This document shows positions 13,977 to 15,471 of a DNA stretch of 15,471 nucleotides, one piece after another. A model generated the notes under the pieces. The model was not told the origin of the DNA. It ran no database searches and was given only the letters and a program-made list of their open reading frames with translations. The translations under genes and the position numbers were made by a program. Within the stretch, counting starts at the first letter, position 1. Every line of letters starts with the position of its first letter. This stretch comes from GCA-020344715 sp050115935 (GTDB lineage: Archaea > Thermoproteota > Bathyarchaeia > Bathyarchaeales > Bathyarchaeaceae), in NCBI GenBank assembly GCA_050115935.1, contig JASFPO010000046.1, positions 1 to 15,471 of the forward strand, written 5' to 3'.

Positions 13977-15471
13977 CTAGTGCGTGTTTGCAAGTCCATA
14001 AAAAAACATGAGCTCCTCAGCAATCGCATCGTCCTCATCTGGTAGTAACCTAATTCCTCTTCTAACCCATAGTGGCAGAAACCGTATGCAATATTTTGTT
14101 GCAAACCGGTGGTCTAGGAAGATTATAGCTCCTTTGTCTTTTAGGGTTCGTATAGGTCTGCCCGCCGTCTGTGAAGCTTTTTTCAAGGCTGGCAAAACAT
14201 ATCCGTACTGGCGTCCATTTCCTGGGAAACGTTTCTCATAGTATCTAATCTGCGCCTCTATTCGCGGTGTAGGCTCAGCGTAGGGAACACCTACAACAAC
14301 CACAGAGTTCATCTGGTCGCCTGGATAGTCGGCACCTTCAGAAGCACGTCCCCCTTGAACTCCAAGAAGAACGGCGCCTCCTCGTTTGGCGTAGGACTTA
14401 AACTTGTTTATTAGAAAGTCATTTTCTCGAGAAGACATGCCTCTGTACTCCGAAAAGACTGGTTTGCTCACAACGTTTTTCAACCCCGATTCAAGTATTT
14501 TCTGTAAGACCTTGTAAGATGCCGTGAAGACCCCAACATTTGCTGGCGTGTAGCTCGCAACTTCTGCTATGCGTCTAGCCATCTTCCTATACATGGTCTT
14601 GGTTCTCTGCTGCATGGCTGTGGTAACCCCAGAACATATTAACGCCAAAATATGCTCTCTTGGAAAGGGGGAAGGAACAGCTCTGCAAAGGGTGGTTTCT
14701 GGCAGATGAGTTATTCGGGCATATGATTGCAGAGGTTCGAGTGTCCCTGATATGCAGACTGCAGAGTAAACATCGGAGAAAACGGGTTCAGTTGTTTTTG
14801 CCGGATCTAAAGCGACGACTTCCAGCTTGCCTGAAACTGCACCTCTTTTGGTTATGTATTTGCTCAAAACATGTGTATATGAAGGATCATCTTTTGTTTC
14901 CAACCATTTCAGAAGAAACTCACCTATTCGGTGGATGTAAGACCGGGGATGTTTGCCACGCTTCAATAGAGTTTGTCGAATGGCAGTTCCAGTCTCATGT
15001 AAATGTTCAAAGAAGAAAGCAGGTTCATCTATTTTGGCGTCCCTCTTGAGAATTTCAACCAGCAATTGAGGTGGAACATGACTCTCTTTTTTGATCTGAG
15101 CCAACATCTTTTCCTTTATAAGTCGAAACCGTCTGGAAAAGGTGGCAATGCTTCGATAGTTGAACTTCTCTGCCTCGCGTTGAGCTTGTCGGATGACAAA
15201 ATGGGTTAGAGTGTCGCTAGCTATCTCCACGGCAGTACCAGGGAGGTTATGTGCCTCATCCACGATAAGGATAGTCTGGCTTAGAGGTTTACTCAGATGA
15301 CGTAAAAAGGCTCCTCTAACCCTTGGGTGAAAAACATACATGTAGCTTAAGGCCACAACATCTATGTCTTCCATCGCAAACTTTGCCACTTCGTAAGGAC
15401 AGAAGTTTTCAGCCCTGCAAAGCTCAAGAACTTCTGAAGCTTTGTATGGTTTGGATGAGACATGCAGTAAA
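13977..15471 (-). CDS. XPD/Rad3-like iron-sulfur DNA helicase (N-terminus missing at window edge)
   Basis: The last 497 residues of a superfamily 2 5'-3' helicase of the XPD/DinG group, an ATP-driven DNA unwinding enzyme used in repair and related processes. Numbering from the first visible codon (15470), ENFCPYE at 21-27 provides the last cluster cysteine (Cys24), typical of the CPY motif in XPD. The Walker B DEAH is at 71-74 (LIVDEAHNLPG), motif III-like SGT at 241-243, the motif V region GVQGGRASEGADYPG at 370-384, and motif VI QTAGRPIR at 434-441. The frame is open to the window end, so Walker A and the other cluster cysteines lie outside. Archaeal XPD is usually somewhat over 600 residues, which fits the missing N-terminal part. 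A GTG at 15389 is internal, not the start. The stop lies 148 bases before the acetyltransferase. Confidence 0.92.
   Translation of the reverse strand, partial: LLHVSSKPYKASEVLELCRAENFCPYEVAKFAMEDIDVVALSYMYVFHPRVRGAFLRHLSKPLSQTILIVDEAHNLPGTAVEIASDTLTHFVIRQAQREAEKFNYRSIATFSRRFRLIKEKMLAQIKKESHVPPQLLVEILKRDAKIDEPAFFFEHLHETGTAIRQTLLKRGKHPRSYIHRIGEFLLKWLETKDDPSYTHVLSKYITKRGAVSGKLEVVALDPAKTTEPVFSDVYSAVCISGTLEPLQSYARITHLPETTLCRAVPSPFPREHILALICSGVTTAMQQRTKTMYRKMARRIAEVASYTPANVGVFTASYKVLQKILESGLKNVVSKPVFSEYRGMSSRENDFLINKFKSYAKRGGAVLLGVQGGRASEGADYPGDQMNSVVVVGVPYAEPTPRIEAQIRYYEKRFPGNGRQYGYVLPALKKASQTAGRPIRTLKDKGAIIFLDHRFATKYCIRFLPLWVRRGIRLLPDEDDAIAEELMFFYGLANTH

Noticed and set aside
1..15471. tRNA, rRNA, CRISPR arrays, insertion sequences, integrase sites
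   Set aside because: I looked in the gaps on both strands for T-loop sequences, regular spaced repeats and terminal inverted repeats, and found none that stood up.

Overview
The window looks archaeal. It carries an XPD/Rad3-type iron-sulfur helicase, tandem MoeA paralogues, an endonuclease IV-like TIM barrel, a CTP-type polyprenol kinase domain and a secreted dockerin protein full of N-glycosylation sequons. Upstream elements resemble the archaeal TATA box (TTTATA-like), and several genes begin with TTG or GTG. The mix of a dockerin protein, paired MoeA genes and small lineage-type proteins would suit a Bathyarchaeia-like or related uncultured archaeon. That placement is an inference from gene content only; no marker gene here was compared with a database. 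Every gene I accept lies on the minus strand, except the tail of a membrane protein at the left edge.

Layout, right to left in the direction of transcription. (1) 15471-12600: the C-terminal three quarters or so of an XPD-like helicase, then a GNAT acetyltransferase, a 68-residue unknown protein and a minimal Nfu iron-sulfur carrier. (2) 12168-12599: a gene-free stretch with TATA-like sites and one weak 31-codon reading frame. (3) 12167-9693: a large secreted protein with an amidotransferase-like N-terminal domain, a polysaccharide-deacetylase-like domain, beta-rich modules and a C-terminal dockerin. (4) 9528-9328: a small multi-cysteine zinc-ribbon gene interrupted by an in-frame TAA. (5) 9268-8000: a HAD phosphatase domain fused to an SEC59/DGK1/VTE5-type membrane kinase domain. 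(6) 7854-6092: an unrecognised four-helix membrane protein with an arginine-rich loop, closely followed by an endonuclease IV-like protein. (7) 6011-130: a tight five-gene operon (MoeA-like, MoeA, a Gfo/Idh/MocA oxidoreductase fused to DUF362, and two family 2 glycosyltransferases) behind a clear TATA element. (8) 124-2: the end of a plus-strand membrane protein converging on the operon.

Working picture: much of the left two thirds fits surface glycan or lipid-linked sugar metabolism. The candidate parts are a polyprenol kinase/phosphatase fusion, a sugar-type NAD(P) oxidoreductase fusion, two glycosyltransferases and a heavily sequon-bearing secreted protein. Molybdopterin insertion genes are embedded in the same transcription unit. 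The right third has an iron-sulfur and DNA-repair flavour. Functional coupling across these groups is inferred from position alone. The most unusual items are the two domain fusions, the interrupted zinc-ribbon gene and the secreted dockerin protein. I saw no tRNA, rRNA, CRISPR array, transposase or integrase.
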